A program made the translations under genes and the position numbers. Positions 23,230-34,594 of a DNA stretch of 64,000 bases are shown piece by piece; within the stretch, counting starts at the first letter, position 1; the number at the start of each line of letters is the position of its first letter. The DNA is from Wolfiporia cocos (taxonomy: Eukaryota; Basidiomycota; Agaricomycetes; Polyporales; Phaeolaceae): the NCBI GenBank assembly GCA_029448655.1, contig JACCLO010000010.1, positions 1,302,001 to 1,366,000 on the forward strand, read 5' to 3'. Below the pieces are notes generated by a model. It was not told where the DNA came from. It made no database searches and saw only the letters and a list, made by a program, of their open reading frames with translations.

Positions 23230-26200
23230 ATGGCTTTCAACCAAGTTACTGCGACGTCGTTAACGCCTTCACGCCCTGCTCCAGCGGCACCCGTGCGGCG
23301 AGACGTCGGGAATGCTCTTGCGTCGTCTGGATACGCCTCGTCTTTCTCCTTCGGACCGTCATCTCCCTCCAGCTCTTCCTACGCTTCCTCGTATTCCGGC
23401 ATCGGAGGCTCGCCAATCCGTGATTCTGATATGAACAACTCGCAAGTCGTGCGGAGCGGCACCGTGGCCGTGAAGGAGGATGGCCTTGTTAGTTGGTTGT
23501 GGAGGCCCAAGTGGCTGGTGCTCAAGGAGCAGACGCTCTCGATACACAAGAGCGAGGTGAGTCTCCCTTCTGGGGACTTTCTGACAGTCCAGCATGCGAC
23601 GGACCATATTGCTGTGCTCATCCTCCGCGTATCTGCCTGAGTCTGTTAAGTAGTACGTGATCTGCCACGGACCCCTTCACAGCGAGACCGCACATCTGCG
23701 ATCCCAGTTGAAGGTCTTGATTGCCATCTCGTGGCCTCCACGAGGCTGTGCTTTCCGGTAATGTGCTGTCTAAGTAGACTGGCGACTTGCTCGTTGCGAT
23801 CTCTTGGATCCACCCTACGGTTTGCTGATCGTCTTTCACGCTAGTCATCATCGCAACCGCAGAACGTGATCAATCTCTCAGACATCTCGGGCATCGAGCG
23901 GACAGACTTGAAGCCATACTGCTTGCTCCTGGAGTCGAAGGACAGGCGATGGTTCTTCTCGCTCAAGAATGACGAGGAGCTGTACAGTTGGCAAGATGAC
24001 ATTTATTCACGGAGTCCCTTGATGGGCTTCAGCAACCCGACCAACTTTGTACATAAAGTCCATGTCGGCTTCGACCCCATATCCGGCGCGTTCACCGTGA
24101 GTGCACATCCCTGCTTCGATCCCTGGAAGAGCGTTCACCGTAAAGCAGGGCCTGCCAGATGCGTGGAGCAAGCTGCTCACCAAGTCGGCGATCACGCGGG
24201 AAGACTACGCAAAGGACCCGCAGGCCGTGCTGGATGTGCTCGAGTTCTACACGGACCACCAAAAGCGCGAGATGGAGGAGATGGGTGGCTTTGGCCCCTC
24301 GCTCTCCCCCAGCCGCGGCCACCCGAGTACGGCGAGCGGGTCGACGCTCGTCAACTCGGCGTACTCGAGCGGGTCGACGCTCACGCCCTACTCCGACTCA
24401 TCCTCTTCCGCGCCCCGCTTCAACGCCGGCACGGGCCTCGGCGGCGCGGGCATGAACAAGATCTCGCCGCTGGGCGACTCGCGCCCGATGCGGTCGGAGC
24501 CCGCAGGCGCGGACAGCGCGAACGGCACGAGCGCGGCGCTCGCGCGGGCGGCGGAGCTCGTCAGCAACTCGTCGATCCAGCACGCCAACTCGGTCTCTGC
24601 CGCGCAGACGAACCAGGCGCTGCGGGCGAACAGCCCGCCGATGTCCTCTGCCGCGCTCCAGCCGTCGCGGCCCGCGCCCGCGCGCCCGCTGCTGTCCGCG
24701 AACCGCCCTGCGCCGCCCGCGCCGAAGCCGTCTGCTGCTGAGCACACGCCGACGGTTGCCGACCTGCGTGCGCGGGCGAAGGCGCAAGCCGATGCGCAGG
24801 CGGCGAAGAGTGCGGAGTCGCGCGACCGCGACCGCGATCGCGATCGCGATCGCGACGCGGAAAAGCAGGGCGCGCGGCCGAACATGGCCCCCGCTAAATC
24901 ATCGCCTGCTACGAGCCTCCCAGTGTCGCAGCCCGCCAACGGCGCAGCGGGCTCGACGGTCGGACCGCCGCCCATCAAGCCGCTGCAGCCAAAGAAGGCG
25001 CACGCTCCCGCGAAGGAGAAGGAGCCGACGGTGACCGTCACTGCGGCTGACGACGAGAAGGGCGGTGTTGCAGCTGCGGCAGCGGCCCTGGAGAAGCCCA
25101 AGGAGAAGGAGAAGCGCATCAGCACAATGAATGAGGCGCAGATTATGGAGAAGCTTCGGAGTGTGGTAAGCAAAGACGACCCGAAGGCGCTCTACAGCAA
25201 GATCCGGAAGGTCGGGCAGGGGTGAGTGTCGTCTCGATCGATTGCGCACGGCGGCGGTGCCTGATGCGAGGATCGGGCAGCGCTTCGGGGCACGTATACG
25301 TTGCCAAGACGCTTGCTTCGGGCAAGAAAGTTGCTATTAAGGAAATGGACCTCTCGAATCAGCCCAGGAAGGAGCTGATCGTCAATGAGATTCTGGTCAT
25401 GAAGGAGTCACAACATCCCAACATCGTCAACTTCCTGGATTCCTACCTCGTCAAGAGCAACGAGCTCTGGGTCGTCATGGAGTACATGGAGGGTGGTGCG
25501 CTCACCGACGTTATCGAGAACAATACCTTGGAGGAGGATCAAATCTCGAGTATCTGCCTAGAGGTTCGTCGCGATGCACTTTTCACATGCAATACGTGAC
25601 TAAGGTCTGCATTGGTAGACGTGCAAGGGCTTGGGTCACCTGCATAACCAATCCATCATTCACCGAGACATCAAGTCTGACAACGTCCTCCTGGATGCTC
25701 AGGGGCATGTGAAGATTAGTAAGTCGACGTTCTATCTTTGCAGCTGGCCGATCGATTAACTGCTTTCCCAGCTGACTTCGGTTTCTGCGCGAAGCTCACC
25801 GACCAGAAGTCCAAGCGTGCGACGATGGTTGGCACTCCGTACTGGATGGCGCCAGAAGTCGTCAAGCAGAAGGAATACGGCGCGAAGGTCGATATCTGGT
25901 CGCTAGGCATCATGGCCATTGAGATGATTGAGAACGAGCCACCGTACCTCGACGAGGAGCCGCTGAAGGCGTTGTACCTCATCGCGACGAACGGAACGCC
26001 CACGCTCAAGAAGCCCGAGGCTCTAAGCCGGGAGCTCAAGGGCTTCTTAAGCGTGTGCCTGTGCGTGGACGTGAAGAGCCGAGCGACAGCTGATGAACTC
26101 TTGGAGGTGAGAAGATTTGCTATTGTGACGCGGCGTCTCGAACGTGCTGACTCCGTATTTTATAGCATGACTTCCTGAAGAAGGCGTGTGCACTGTCTGG

Positions 26201-26243
26201 TCTCGCCCCGCTCCTGCGGTTCAGGAATAAGCAGGCGTCCTAA
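23230..26243 (+). CDS. CLA4: CLA4-like p21-activated kinase (PH-CRIB-kinase)
   Basis: Serine/threonine kinase acting downstream of Cdc42/Rac in polarity, septin assembly and filamentation. The ATG at 23230 ([16 protein letters not shown]) is used; one at 23215 in the same frame is possible. A PH domain comes first ([20 protein letters not shown] ... [20 protein letters not shown]), interrupted by an unusually long intron of about 290 bases. The CRIB motif [15 protein letters not shown] binds GTP-Cdc42. A long Ala/Ser/Pro-rich linker contains an RD dipeptide repeat at about 24817-24860. The kinase domain has [37 protein letters not shown] and [11 protein letters not shown], all intact, and ends [11 protein letters not shown] plus CRIB distinguishes CLA4 from STE20. 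It lies inside the pheromone-gene region, immediately right of pheromone gene 1. Confidence 0.93.
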
Positions 26244-26723
26244 GCAGGCTGACTCCGAATACTGCATGTCGTTGCCGGACTCGTGCGCGAGGATCCGTGA
26301 TCCATTGACTTATTGCGCTGATTGTTTGAGGTTCCGCTCCTTATCCTTGTACTCCCGCCACACCCAGTATCTCGTCTCTCCTCTATCTATAATTACGTCT
26401 TCCTCATGATCTCTCCTCTTCCCTCGAATCTCATTTCTTTCCTTGCAATTGGAAAATCCATATTGTACACACTTTGTCTGCGACACATATTGATCGGTAG
26501 CGTACATGGTACGTATGCATACATATTCCAATTTACGAGGTTAGGTCGGAATGCTCTGGCATGCGATGAAATGATCCGGACTTTGACATGGATTATGGGC
26601 ATATGCGGGGCGGTGAGTACGTGGGGGGCGATACAGGACATTAATGACGACATCAAGTAAGGGTTCCTGAGCATAAATACCATGGTGCACAATATAAGAA
26701 TTAGTGGCAGACATGCGAGGCGG
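26244..26723. other. Convergent intergenic region
   Basis: About 0.5 kb between the 3' ends of the PAK kinase gene and CNOT11. It is pyrimidine-rich near 26330-26450 and shows no gene. Confidence 0.5.
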
Positions 26724-28208
26724 TCAGAATTTGGCCATGACGAGCATGCGATAGAGCGTATTCGCGTCCTTGATCCGCGCATTGCGCAGCGCGAAGGCCG
26801 TCATCTCGGCCGAGTCAGCGTCAGAAGCGGGGTCGACGATAGAGAACTGAATGAGCGAGTGGAAGAAGCTGCATAGCTGGAAGTGACCACGAGCCCTACA
26901 TTCAATTCAGGTATCACTCTGAAACGAGTGCGCGCTCACGTTCTGGACGCCCTGTGCGTGCTGCGCAGAGCCGACGGCAACATCGTGTTCAGCCTTGTCC
27001 AGTGTTGCGATGCACTGGCGGATGAAGAGGCCGAGCACCTGCGTCCGGACGAGATGGGCAACGGTCCCACTACCGTTGGAAACCGCAGTCGTGTCGCCGA
27101 GGAGACGTTCGATGAGATCATACGAGGACTGTACCGGTGGACGACGTATAAGAACTTCCAAAAACATATTGAGACTGTGGCCCTTGACATAAGAAAGCAG
27201 TGCCGCCACAAGAGGCTGTGCCAGGATTGGATTTGTGGTGATCATGGACGGCAGATCAATCGACGTGACCACGGGCGGGGAACATAGCTCGGGGAGAAGG
27301 GGCAGCAGCATCTGTGCACATATGAGCAGCTAGTAGTGCGAGTGTGCTGAGCTACCAAGACGTACGCGCTGCTCGGCCGGCGTGAGGACGCGGTGACGCG
27401 CGTCTAGCAAAAGCGTCATCGCCTCGGTGAATATCTGCAGTTCCTGATCGCGCTCTGCTGTTACTGGTTGAATCTGCGGAACAGCGTTGGAGACGCTGTC
27501 CCCGTACCTGGTTAATGTCGATCATTGATTGAGAGTGGAGCGGAAGGGGAACGTACGGATCAAGCTGCGCCAGCTCGCCGGCAGGCGACTCTTCGTCCGG
27601 GAGTCTCAAATCAATCGCGCGCAACCTGGGGTGCGACAATGACCGAGCGAGGGTCGCAGGGGAGTACGGGCCAATCTGAGAAGAATATATCACGGCACAC
27701 TTGGTGCTCAAGGATAGCATACGTACGTCATTCCCATCTCCTTTGAGGATCTTCCACAGGACCCAGATGAGCTGCTCGTTCGCACTGACGCTGCCGTCGC
27801 TTGCGACCTTCGCAGCAACATCGCGCTCGTGGGCAAACGTTGCATATAGCGCAGATCTAAAGGGATTAAGTGATAATGGATGCGATGAATACAGTGAGTA
27901 CAGAATGTAAGAGACGAGGATCCGTTCGGCGGGCTGCGCGTCAGGATCTGAGTTGTACTACGCAGCGCTGAAAGCAACGTCGATCTACGCACGTCTATAG
28001 AGGTATCCAGGAGAGGCAATAAGACATCAAGAGCAACCGAGAATCGCGAAGTCTGCTGCACGAGGTGCGTGAACGTATGAGCCGCGGTCGAGCACGGCCA
28101 CGAAGAGGCCTCCGACAGTAGACGCTTCACCGCAGCCCTGACGGGATCTGCAAGCGACTGCTTCATGCTGGGGAAGGCCGGTGCATACGTTGAGGTGGTC
28201 TGCAGCAT
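26724..28208 (-). CDS. CNOT11 subunit of the CCR4-NOT complex
   Basis: Subunit of the mRNA deadenylation complex CCR4-NOT; in animals CNOT11 pairs with CNOT10. The ATG at 28206-28208 gives MLQTTSTYAPAFPSMKQS. The N-terminal helical part includes HTFTHLVQQTSRFSVALDVL and QLIWVLWKILKGDGND. The conserved C-terminal DUF2363 domain follows: MITTNPILAQPLVAALLS, NMFLEVLIRRPPVQSSYDL, LFIRQCIATLDKAE, QNLCSFFHSLIQF and FALRNARIKDANTLYRML. It stops with AKF-TGA at 26724. At least four introns are seen. An earlier in-frame start in another exon cannot be excluded. The match rests on my recall of the human C-terminal pattern. Confidence 0.82.
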
Positions 28209-29131
28209 CGCGGGCTCTGGACATGGACGTGCTCGCCGTGGAGGCGGTCGTGGTCGCTGTCGGCGGCAGCGGGCACTGCACGCGCAGACGCCCGTGTGAG
28301 AGGCACGAGATTTCTATTTTTGGATCGTCCCTCGCCGAAGAAGGCAACCCTCGTAGAATGGTGGTCACAAAGCCCGGGCCAGACGAGTGGCCAGCAGCAG
28401 CAGTCCAACTCCGGTAGGACGAGGACGCTCTATACGGTCTGATGTCGTTCCCAGTTGGAATTCACATTGCTCTTGCCGTATCGCAAAATCATGTTATAGT
28501 ATGTGACTCTCCTGCACTCGAAGGCTAAGCTCAGGCCGCGCGTATCGGACAGGAGGACAGTGTTTTAGGGAGGACTCGTAGTAACTGGGCTCAGCAGACC
28601 CCAAGCAGGTAAAAACTCGCACTCACTAGGGTTCCAGTCGGCAAATGACCTCTTGTCCGGACTCTGAATTTTAGACGGACGACATTATCTCCTGTGGCCG
28701 AGTCACCGCAGGGATCAGAGAAGTCTTCATGCTGGCATAACGCCATCACAACGCGGTATTGAGATGAACAGCGTCACTTGAAATATCGATTCGGGTCAGC
28801 AAGGTTTAGATGACGGAAATAGGCTCCTGTGGGCGCCGATCAAACAAGGCTCATATCTTGGGATTCATTGAGATTCACATCCGGATGATACAATGCATCG
28901 AAGACAATAGCGGGACGCGGTCATATCTTCAATTGTTCGAGCCGAAGCCGAGAATGTCGCCTGCATTCCCCGAGCGGCCTATGCGCCAACCACGCAGCCG
29001 CTATAACATATTCCAAAGTATGAATACAGGTCCTGTGTATGCTTTCCCTCAGCGACTCCGATACACGACGAGATCCGCTACATAAATCACTCATCTTTCT
29101 TCTCCACGACCTCATCCTCACTCCCGTTGCA
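28209..29131. promoter_or_regulatory. Shared upstream region of CNOT11 and pheromone gene 2
   Basis: About 0.9 kb between two divergent genes. It carries one GACAATAG octamer (28903-28910), 222 bases upstream of the pheromone start. A weak TATA-like CTATAA lies at 29001 and a CATAAA at 29081. No further gene is seen. Confidence 0.4.
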
Positions 29132-29248
29132 ATGGACGCCTTCATCACCATCGCCACTCCCGTCCCCGCTGAGGAGACCGAGCAGAATGTCCCTACCAAC
29201 TTCGACACTACGAACGGCGGTGCAAACTCGAACTGCGTCGTCGTCTGA
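29132..29248 (+). CDS. Lipopeptide mating pheromone precursor 2 (CVVV box)
   Basis: Thirty-eight codons, starting MDAFITIATPVPAEETEQ and ending DTTNGGANSNCVVV. It follows the same plan as the other four members of this family but is the only one whose CaaX box ends in Val rather than Ala. The last residue influences prenyl-transferase choice and Rce1/Ste24 processing in other systems, so this copy may be processed differently; that is inference. A splice-donor-like GGGTGAGTG begins about 22 bases after the stop. In-frame upstream codons from 29039 are open, but the MDAF start shared with its paralogues is the sensible one. Confidence 0.92.
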   Translation: MDAFITIATPVPAEETEQNVPTNFDTTNGGANSNCVVV

Positions 29249-29907
29249 GTGTATCCGATTCACAATTTATGGGTGAGTGCGGAGTGTCGTCGTCGTTGAG
29301 CATGAACATGCCGCTCATCCTCGCGCTTACCACAGCGGACCGTGCATATTCGTCTTCGCGCACGGTCCCGCATGCATTTTCTGCTAGGTGTTGTGGAGTT
29401 AGACTCCTCGTTAGGATGTCGTTCCGGGTCAGAAGATTGTACGACATTTGCGGCGGGGGTAGGAGACGAGGATCGGATGTATTCTGCTGCAGTGCCAATC
29501 TGTATTATTTTAGCAACTCGTCAGAGTGCCAACAGTTACTACGCAGTTGATGCCATCTGCTGCTTTGAATTCGCTCGTGGTAGGACTTCGGTATGCATGG
29601 CGAGGAAAGGCATACGAGGACGACATCGACATACAAGCAGCCTCGTCGGAAGAGACGCGGTGGAGTAGTGCGCCGATGTGGGTTGAGGGGTGCCCCTCAG
29701 AAATCGCGAGCGAACGTGGGTCTGTGGAGAGTGGTCGATTCATACTGAGTGACTGGCGCGGCGACGCCGTGATAATCCATAGCATTCTGTGACCCCTTGG
29801 CGATGCCTCGAGCAAACAGGATGCAGCTGGCATATGAGAGATAATGGGGTAGAATTGGCCGATAAATACAATGCAATGCGGTAACCAGCAGCAAGGGCGC
29901 GGCGCTC
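29249..29907. other. 3' flank of pheromone gene 2
   Basis: About 0.66 kb to the 3' end of the S19 gene. Short open frames exist on both strands without recognisable motifs. No other feature seen. Confidence 0.4.
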
Positions 29908-30375
29908 CTACTTATTCTTTGTGGCCCTGCGCGCAGTCGAGTCAGGCATATCATGGACGTGCGAAGATGCAGATATGCGCACCTGTAAGTGAACCTCTTC
30001 CTCGTTGCCGCAAACTCGCCCAGCTTGTGCCCTACCATGTCTTGTGTGATCGACACTGGCAAATAGTCCTTCCCATTGTGAACGAGGAACTTCAACCTGC
30101 ATGGTAGATCACATCAGTCACAAGACAGCCTGCAGCAGTTAGCATCCCGCGTAATGTGCTATTGGACTCACCCGACGAAGTTAGGGAGAATGGTACACGA
30201 ACGGGCCTGAGTTTTGATCGGGATGTTGTTATCCAGCGCCTGGCGGAGGTTGGGGAACGCAACGAAGAACGGACCTATTACATGCTGCATTCAGCCTCCA
30301 TATCAAGTAATTTCTCCGTTGCCACTCACCCTTCCAGGCCGAACGCCCCGATTGCACAACCAGTGTTGGAAACAT
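29908..30375 (-). CDS. RSM19: Mitochondrial ribosomal protein S19 (RSM19)
   Basis: Small-subunit mitochondrial ribosomal protein of the uS19 family. Four exons on the minus strand join to [33 protein letters not shown] with [29 protein letters not shown] and [20 protein letters not shown], ending NK-TAG. The [17 protein letters not shown] and [11 protein letters not shown] segments are the diagnostic uS19 blocks. Length is about 90 residues, normal for the family. The start is the ATG at 30373-30375; no ATG-initiated upstream extension is available. The last exon is tiny and reached by an intron after the TAC-AG of FTYR. It is a house-keeping gene lying between pheromone genes 2 and 3. Confidence 0.9.
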
Positions 30376-30940
30376 GCCGGTAACGAACAACTGGGCGCTA
30401 ATGTTGATGAAGTTTGTAGCACGTGATAGACACAGCAAGCGCCTGTGGGCGCCACGAATCTTAAATCGCTACTGAGACGCAATATATTGTGCATGGTAAA
30501 TAGAGAATCGACGTTTTACCAAGATCTCTATTTCTGTGAGCTGTGAGAACCTATTCCCCTGTTTACTCTGTAACCTGTATGACTGCAGAGACAAATCGAA
30601 TGTAATTACATCCTATTTTTGGAGACCTCGACGAGAGCACTAATGATCCGCGTCCGGAGCAGTGCTTACTGACCCCATCAAGCATTCATAGCGATATCAT
30701 AGACATGCTATTCTGAATGCAGTCTGTGCGAGCCGAATAAACGCGACGTCAGTCGTATCTCGGATCTCGATCGATCGATCGATATCCATCAGGACCGTGA
30801 CCGGCGTTTTCAACTTCGTAATTCATGCCACAGCACTGTGCAGATCCTACACATCCTTCATAGGAAGACCTGACGTAAGTCACAGTTCAGGGCTCCTCGT
30901 GTGACTGCTCAGTATCACCCAGGGGACCACCGCGGAAACA
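30376..30940. other. Divergent intergenic region
   Basis: About 0.56 kb between the S19 and aldolase starts, presumably holding both promoters. A short GATC tandem run is present near 30769-30783. No gene seen. Confidence 0.5.
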
Positions 30941-31785
30941 ATGAACTCAAGCTTCCTCCGGCCAGACGTCGGCAATGCCGACATAGTGTTTATCGACTCC
31001 ATCGAGGTGTCCGCCAACATCGGTGCAGACTGGTGGGGGCGCAATCGCTTGCAGCCGCTAGCAGTCAGTGTGTACCTCTGTCTCCCTCCTCGGCAGCTCG
31101 ATCGCGCAGGCGCGACGGACGACGTGCGCGACACGGTCCACTATGGGCACATCTGCAAGAGCATCACCGAGTTCGTCGAGAATACACATAAGGCAAACCT
31201 GCAGTTTGAAGGCCCGTTTGACTTTTCGAGGAAGATCGCGCAGCTGGTCTCTGGCGTCAGCGTACGCGCCGCGTCGCAGATCCATATCCGCATCGCGTCC
31301 TCAAAGATCATCCCGCTTGCGAACAATATCATGTTTGATGCCACCTATACAGATCCAATTGAAAGCTATCAGGTGAAAGAGACGGTGCAAGTATCCATCG
31401 AGGGTCTTGTCTTGTCTGTCATTATTGGTGTCAACTCGCCAGAAAGGGTGGCGCGCCAACGAGTCTTTATCAATTTCTCTGTTCGTGAATTCCGGGGGCA
31501 TCAATCACCGCCTGTAGACTATCAAGCGCTCGTTGCGACAATAACGAAGGTATCATGCACTGCTTATCTGCTCTGTCAACATGCATGCTGACATGGCCCC
31601 GGCAGACATACGAAGCATCATCATATCTGACGCTAGAAAAATTCGTCTACGAGATGCTGCGTCTGATATGCCTTACGTCTGCCTCTGTGGAGTCCGCCAC
31701 TGTGCGCGCTGAGAAACCGAGTGCACTCGCCTTTGCGCGCACGGCTGGCGTGCAAATGACTCGTACTCGTGCCTCTTTCGTGTGA
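30941..31785 (+). CDS. Dihydroneopterin aldolase, tandem FolB domains
   Basis: Folate biosynthesis enzyme that converts dihydroneopterin to hydroxymethyl-dihydropterin. The ATG at 30941 gives MNSSFLRPDVGNADIVFIDS. Domain 1 (about residues 12-115) has IEVSANIGADWWGRNRLQPL. Domain 2 (about 145-270) has VQVSIEGLVLSVIIGVNSPE followed by RVARQRVFINFSV, the usual Glu-containing active-site block. The C-terminal catalytic-type segment reads VRAEKPSALAFARTAGVQMT. One intron (from about 31550) lies before TYEASSYLTLEKF. In yeast this activity is the first part of trifunctional Fol1; here it stands alone with two FolB repeats. Confidence 0.87.
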
Positions 31786-32808
31786 TTGGACGACGTAAGG
31801 TCTCCTCTACGTCGTGACCAATGGATCGCTCATCTTGAACTAAGATTCCAGGTAATATGCAGTGTTCACTGAACAGAGAATATGGACATGGAGGTTGTGG
31901 CGAATATATACCAGAAGGTGCTCGAAGCGTCCGCACGACGATGCCACCCTATCATACTAAACTATATCTGCGCCGTTATTTCTGACTTAGATCTTGCATT
32001 GCTTGCCTCCTCAGCTTGGTTGTGTGCTTGGACCAGTGCAGAGTGGATGTAACACACATTCTACCCATCATATCTCTTCTCATGCCGATATCGCTGATGG
32101 GCTCTTGAGAAATTGGCAAGGTACAAGAGACTACCAAAAGGAGAACAAGGAAAATCCAGGCTGTAAGCTAATCCTATGGCTGACGCCAGGCCGATTCATT
32201 CGGTCAAAGGAAGATCGCGGCCGTCAACTGCGTTTCTATGCGTCTGTCATCCCGTTTGATCGACCGTGTCTTGTTTCGGGCAGGTTGTGGCCTCAGCTAT
32301 TGGTAATCCCACCAGTCAGTACAGCATATAGCTTCGTGACTTCTGAGGTACGTGTGTCCGGTTCCTACTGTATGATTCCACCGCCGATGCTATTTTGAGC
32401 AGACGCGCCCACCGGCAGCAACGTCCACATTGACCCGCCAGAGGTATCGCGCCCAAAGGCCCCTGTGTAGATTCATGGCTCAACCACACCTGCCGACAGA
32501 GTATGACAACTTGAGAGAGGTATTACAAACTCGGAGCTTGAAGCCGCCCCCAGGATTAGCCTTCGGCGATCGGGGATGAATTTGCGATGCAGCAATAAGG
32601 CCCCTGCTCTTGAGTTTCAGCGTCTTTTGCTCGAAAAACACATTTGCCAAATATCGCTGCGCGGGTGAATACTAAGATACAGGTAAAGCACTATACCAAC
32701 GTGTTCAACTCCAATGCGGAGTAGGACACCCGGATCCACGCCACAGGGGAAGGCAGAGCTTGCTGACGCCACAAGGCGGTGGCCCCTGTACATTGCAGAT
32801 TTGAGCAA
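31786..32808. other. Intergenic region
   Basis: About 1 kb. A 134-codon plus-strand frame (31994-32398) has no recognisable motif and no neighbouring exon that extends it. I do not call it a gene. Confidence 0.4.
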
Positions 32809-32906
32809 GACAATAACCATCCAAATGTATGCCAGCATTCCGATACCGGCGGCACTGTCCTTATTGTCTCCACGCTAAGACCTCATAGCTCTTGTCAGTA
32901 TAAATA
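32809..32906 (+). promoter_or_regulatory. Promoter elements of pheromone gene 3
   Basis: A GACAATAA box at 32809-32816, its reverse complement at 32861-32868, and a TATAAATA box at 32899-32906. The last lies 103 bases before the ATG, the same spacing as TATA-like boxes of pheromone genes 1, 4 and 5. Confidence 0.5.
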
Positions 32907-33001
32907 GGGACTCGAATGCCCACTTCTGCAGCGACATAGTCACCACTCACCACATTCGCCTTCGACACTTCGAATCTCCACCACTTTCTATCGACGCAGA
33001 G

Positions 33002-33124
33002 ATGGACGCATTCTTCACCGTCGCCACGCCTGTGCCCGCAGAGGAGACCAGCACGTCCGCAGACATACCTGCCGACTTTGACACTACTAACGGGAGCGCC
33101 TGGTCTAACTGCACCATCGCATGA
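33002..33124 (+). CDS. Lipopeptide mating pheromone precursor 3 (CTIA box)
   Basis: Forty codons, starting MDAFFTVATPVPAEETST and ending DTTNGSAWSNCTIA. It is the closest match to precursors 1 and 4 at its C-terminus and differs mainly in the spacer between PVPAEE and the mature peptide. CTIA is the prenylation signal. A donor-like GGTACGTCAG begins 14 bases after the stop. It is on the plus strand between the aldolase gene and the RG-rich protein gene, and about 3.2 kb from the first receptor. Confidence 0.93.
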   Translation: MDAFFTVATPVPAEETSTSADIPADFDTTNGSAWSNCTIA

Positions 33125-33711
33125 GCTCGACGTTCATCCGGTACGTCAGTCTGACAATCCTGGCCGTACACAACGTTAAACTGAGGGACTCAACAGAAGA
33201 TGCAGCCATCATCCGGCACATATTCGCTTCGGCGCACTGCTTCAGAGACTCAGTTTTTCGGGTTATTTGAATCGTCAGCCTTTGCTGATGAGCTTATTTT
33301 AGTATTATGGTGCCATCTTTCTATGTCTTGATTGTTTCTCTCAGAAGGAGACATGGACAATTGTAGCATACTTGTATCTGACTGCAAAGCCTTGATGCTG
33401 ATATAAATCCTGATTGGCCACAAATGACTTGGGATATGCTCCCTGCAGTCAGCTTGAACGGGAACATAATCGGGCTTCATATGCACAGGTGACTTCATTG
33501 AATGATTTAGGACATGCTAATGGGTGAACGTTTGAACTGCTCTCTGCAGCACAACCGCAACTGTGACTAGGAATTCCTGCGCCACAACGATTGAGCGTCT
33601 ATTATTCCGAGAACTGGGCGTCTTAGCGGCAGCCAGTTCTCCACGAACGGGTCATAATCCAAGCCAATTTCTACCCGAATCTCGCCTGATACTCACGGCC
33701 TCAGCTATTCA
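33125..33711. other. Intergenic region
   Basis: About 0.6 kb between pheromone gene 3 and the RG-rich protein gene. It contains the likely promoter of the latter. No gene seen. Confidence 0.4.
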
Positions 33712-34594
33712 ATGGACAGCGCTGCCACCTCTGGCACAGAACCAATTGCCCCGAGCCGAGGACGAGGAAGGGGCAAGTCCCGCGGCGGTCTGGGCAAGTA
33801 CCTGCGCGCGCGGGGCCGCGGGGGCGGGCGCGGCAGGCCCGCACAGTGGGGCCAGCGGCTCGTGCTCGAAGGTGAGGAGCCGGAAGAGCTGGACGAGGAG
33901 GAGCAGGCGGAGCTGCAGCAGAAGTACTCGCGGAGAGCGCTGGGGACGAACGCGGACCGGTACGTCGAGCCTGAGCCGGAGCTTGACTCGGATGGTGCGT
34001 CTGCGTCTTCTTTGTGGGATGTTGGGTTGCTGATTGTGAGATGGGATGGATGATAGGCGAGGAGGTCGTCGAGCCGGAGGTGGACTTGTCGGCGTTCCTC
34101 GAGCGGCAGAGGCTCGAGGCACAGCCGTCGTCTGCGTCTCCGGTCCCTGATGAGGATGATGATGTGGATCATACCATTGCGCACATTGGGACGCGACAGC
34201 CGTCTGCGGCGCAGTCAAAGAAGGGCAAAGTGCAGCAAGTTGAGTGGGACGCGTCGCTGGAAGAGATGCGACGTGAGAAGGCTGCTGCTGAAGCGAAATG
34301 GGGTACGTTTCCTCCACGAGATTCGTTCCCTTGGCTGAACTTATGGTCAATCATAAAGACTTGAAGGCGCGCTTCCGTGCTCAAACAGCAGCTCAGCGAG
34401 CCAGACCGAGTGGACGGGGAGGGAGTTCGAATCGCGGGAAGCAACAAGGTGCGCGACTTCTGTCTTACAGCCTAGCAATCTTACATGCCGTAGGACGAAC
34501 ATACGTGGAGGCTCCACCTCTTCCAATAGAGCAGAAACCTCAAAAGTCAGAAAAGGAGGAAATGCAAGACTTCTTGGATGATCTCTTGGACTAG
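33712..34594 (+). CDS. Conserved-looking RG-rich and acidic protein of unknown function
   Basis: Four exons join to about 225 residues. The N-terminus is Arg/Gly-rich (GRGRGKSRGGLGKYLRARG, then GRGGGRGRPAQWGQRLVLEG). An acidic, Glu-rich middle follows (EEPEELDEEEQAELQQKY), then DASLEEMRREKAAAEAKW, a second small Arg/Gly patch (PSGRGGSSNRGKQQ) and a C-terminus FLDDLLD at the TAG. Introns lie near 33996-34060, 34303-34362 and 34447-34494. RG boxes often bind RNA or are arginine-methylated, which suggests a nuclear or ribonucleoprotein role, but I recognise no named family. It has clean splice sites and codon structure, so it is probably a real gene. It is next to pheromone gene 3. Confidence 0.7.

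Noticed and set aside
24817..24860. RD dipeptide repeat in the PAK linker as a special RNA-binding motif
   Set aside because: A short low-complexity expansion in an unstructured linker; noted in the gene entry only.
30765..30785. Short GATC tandem run
   Set aside because: Only about four units; a trivial microsatellite in an intergenic gap.
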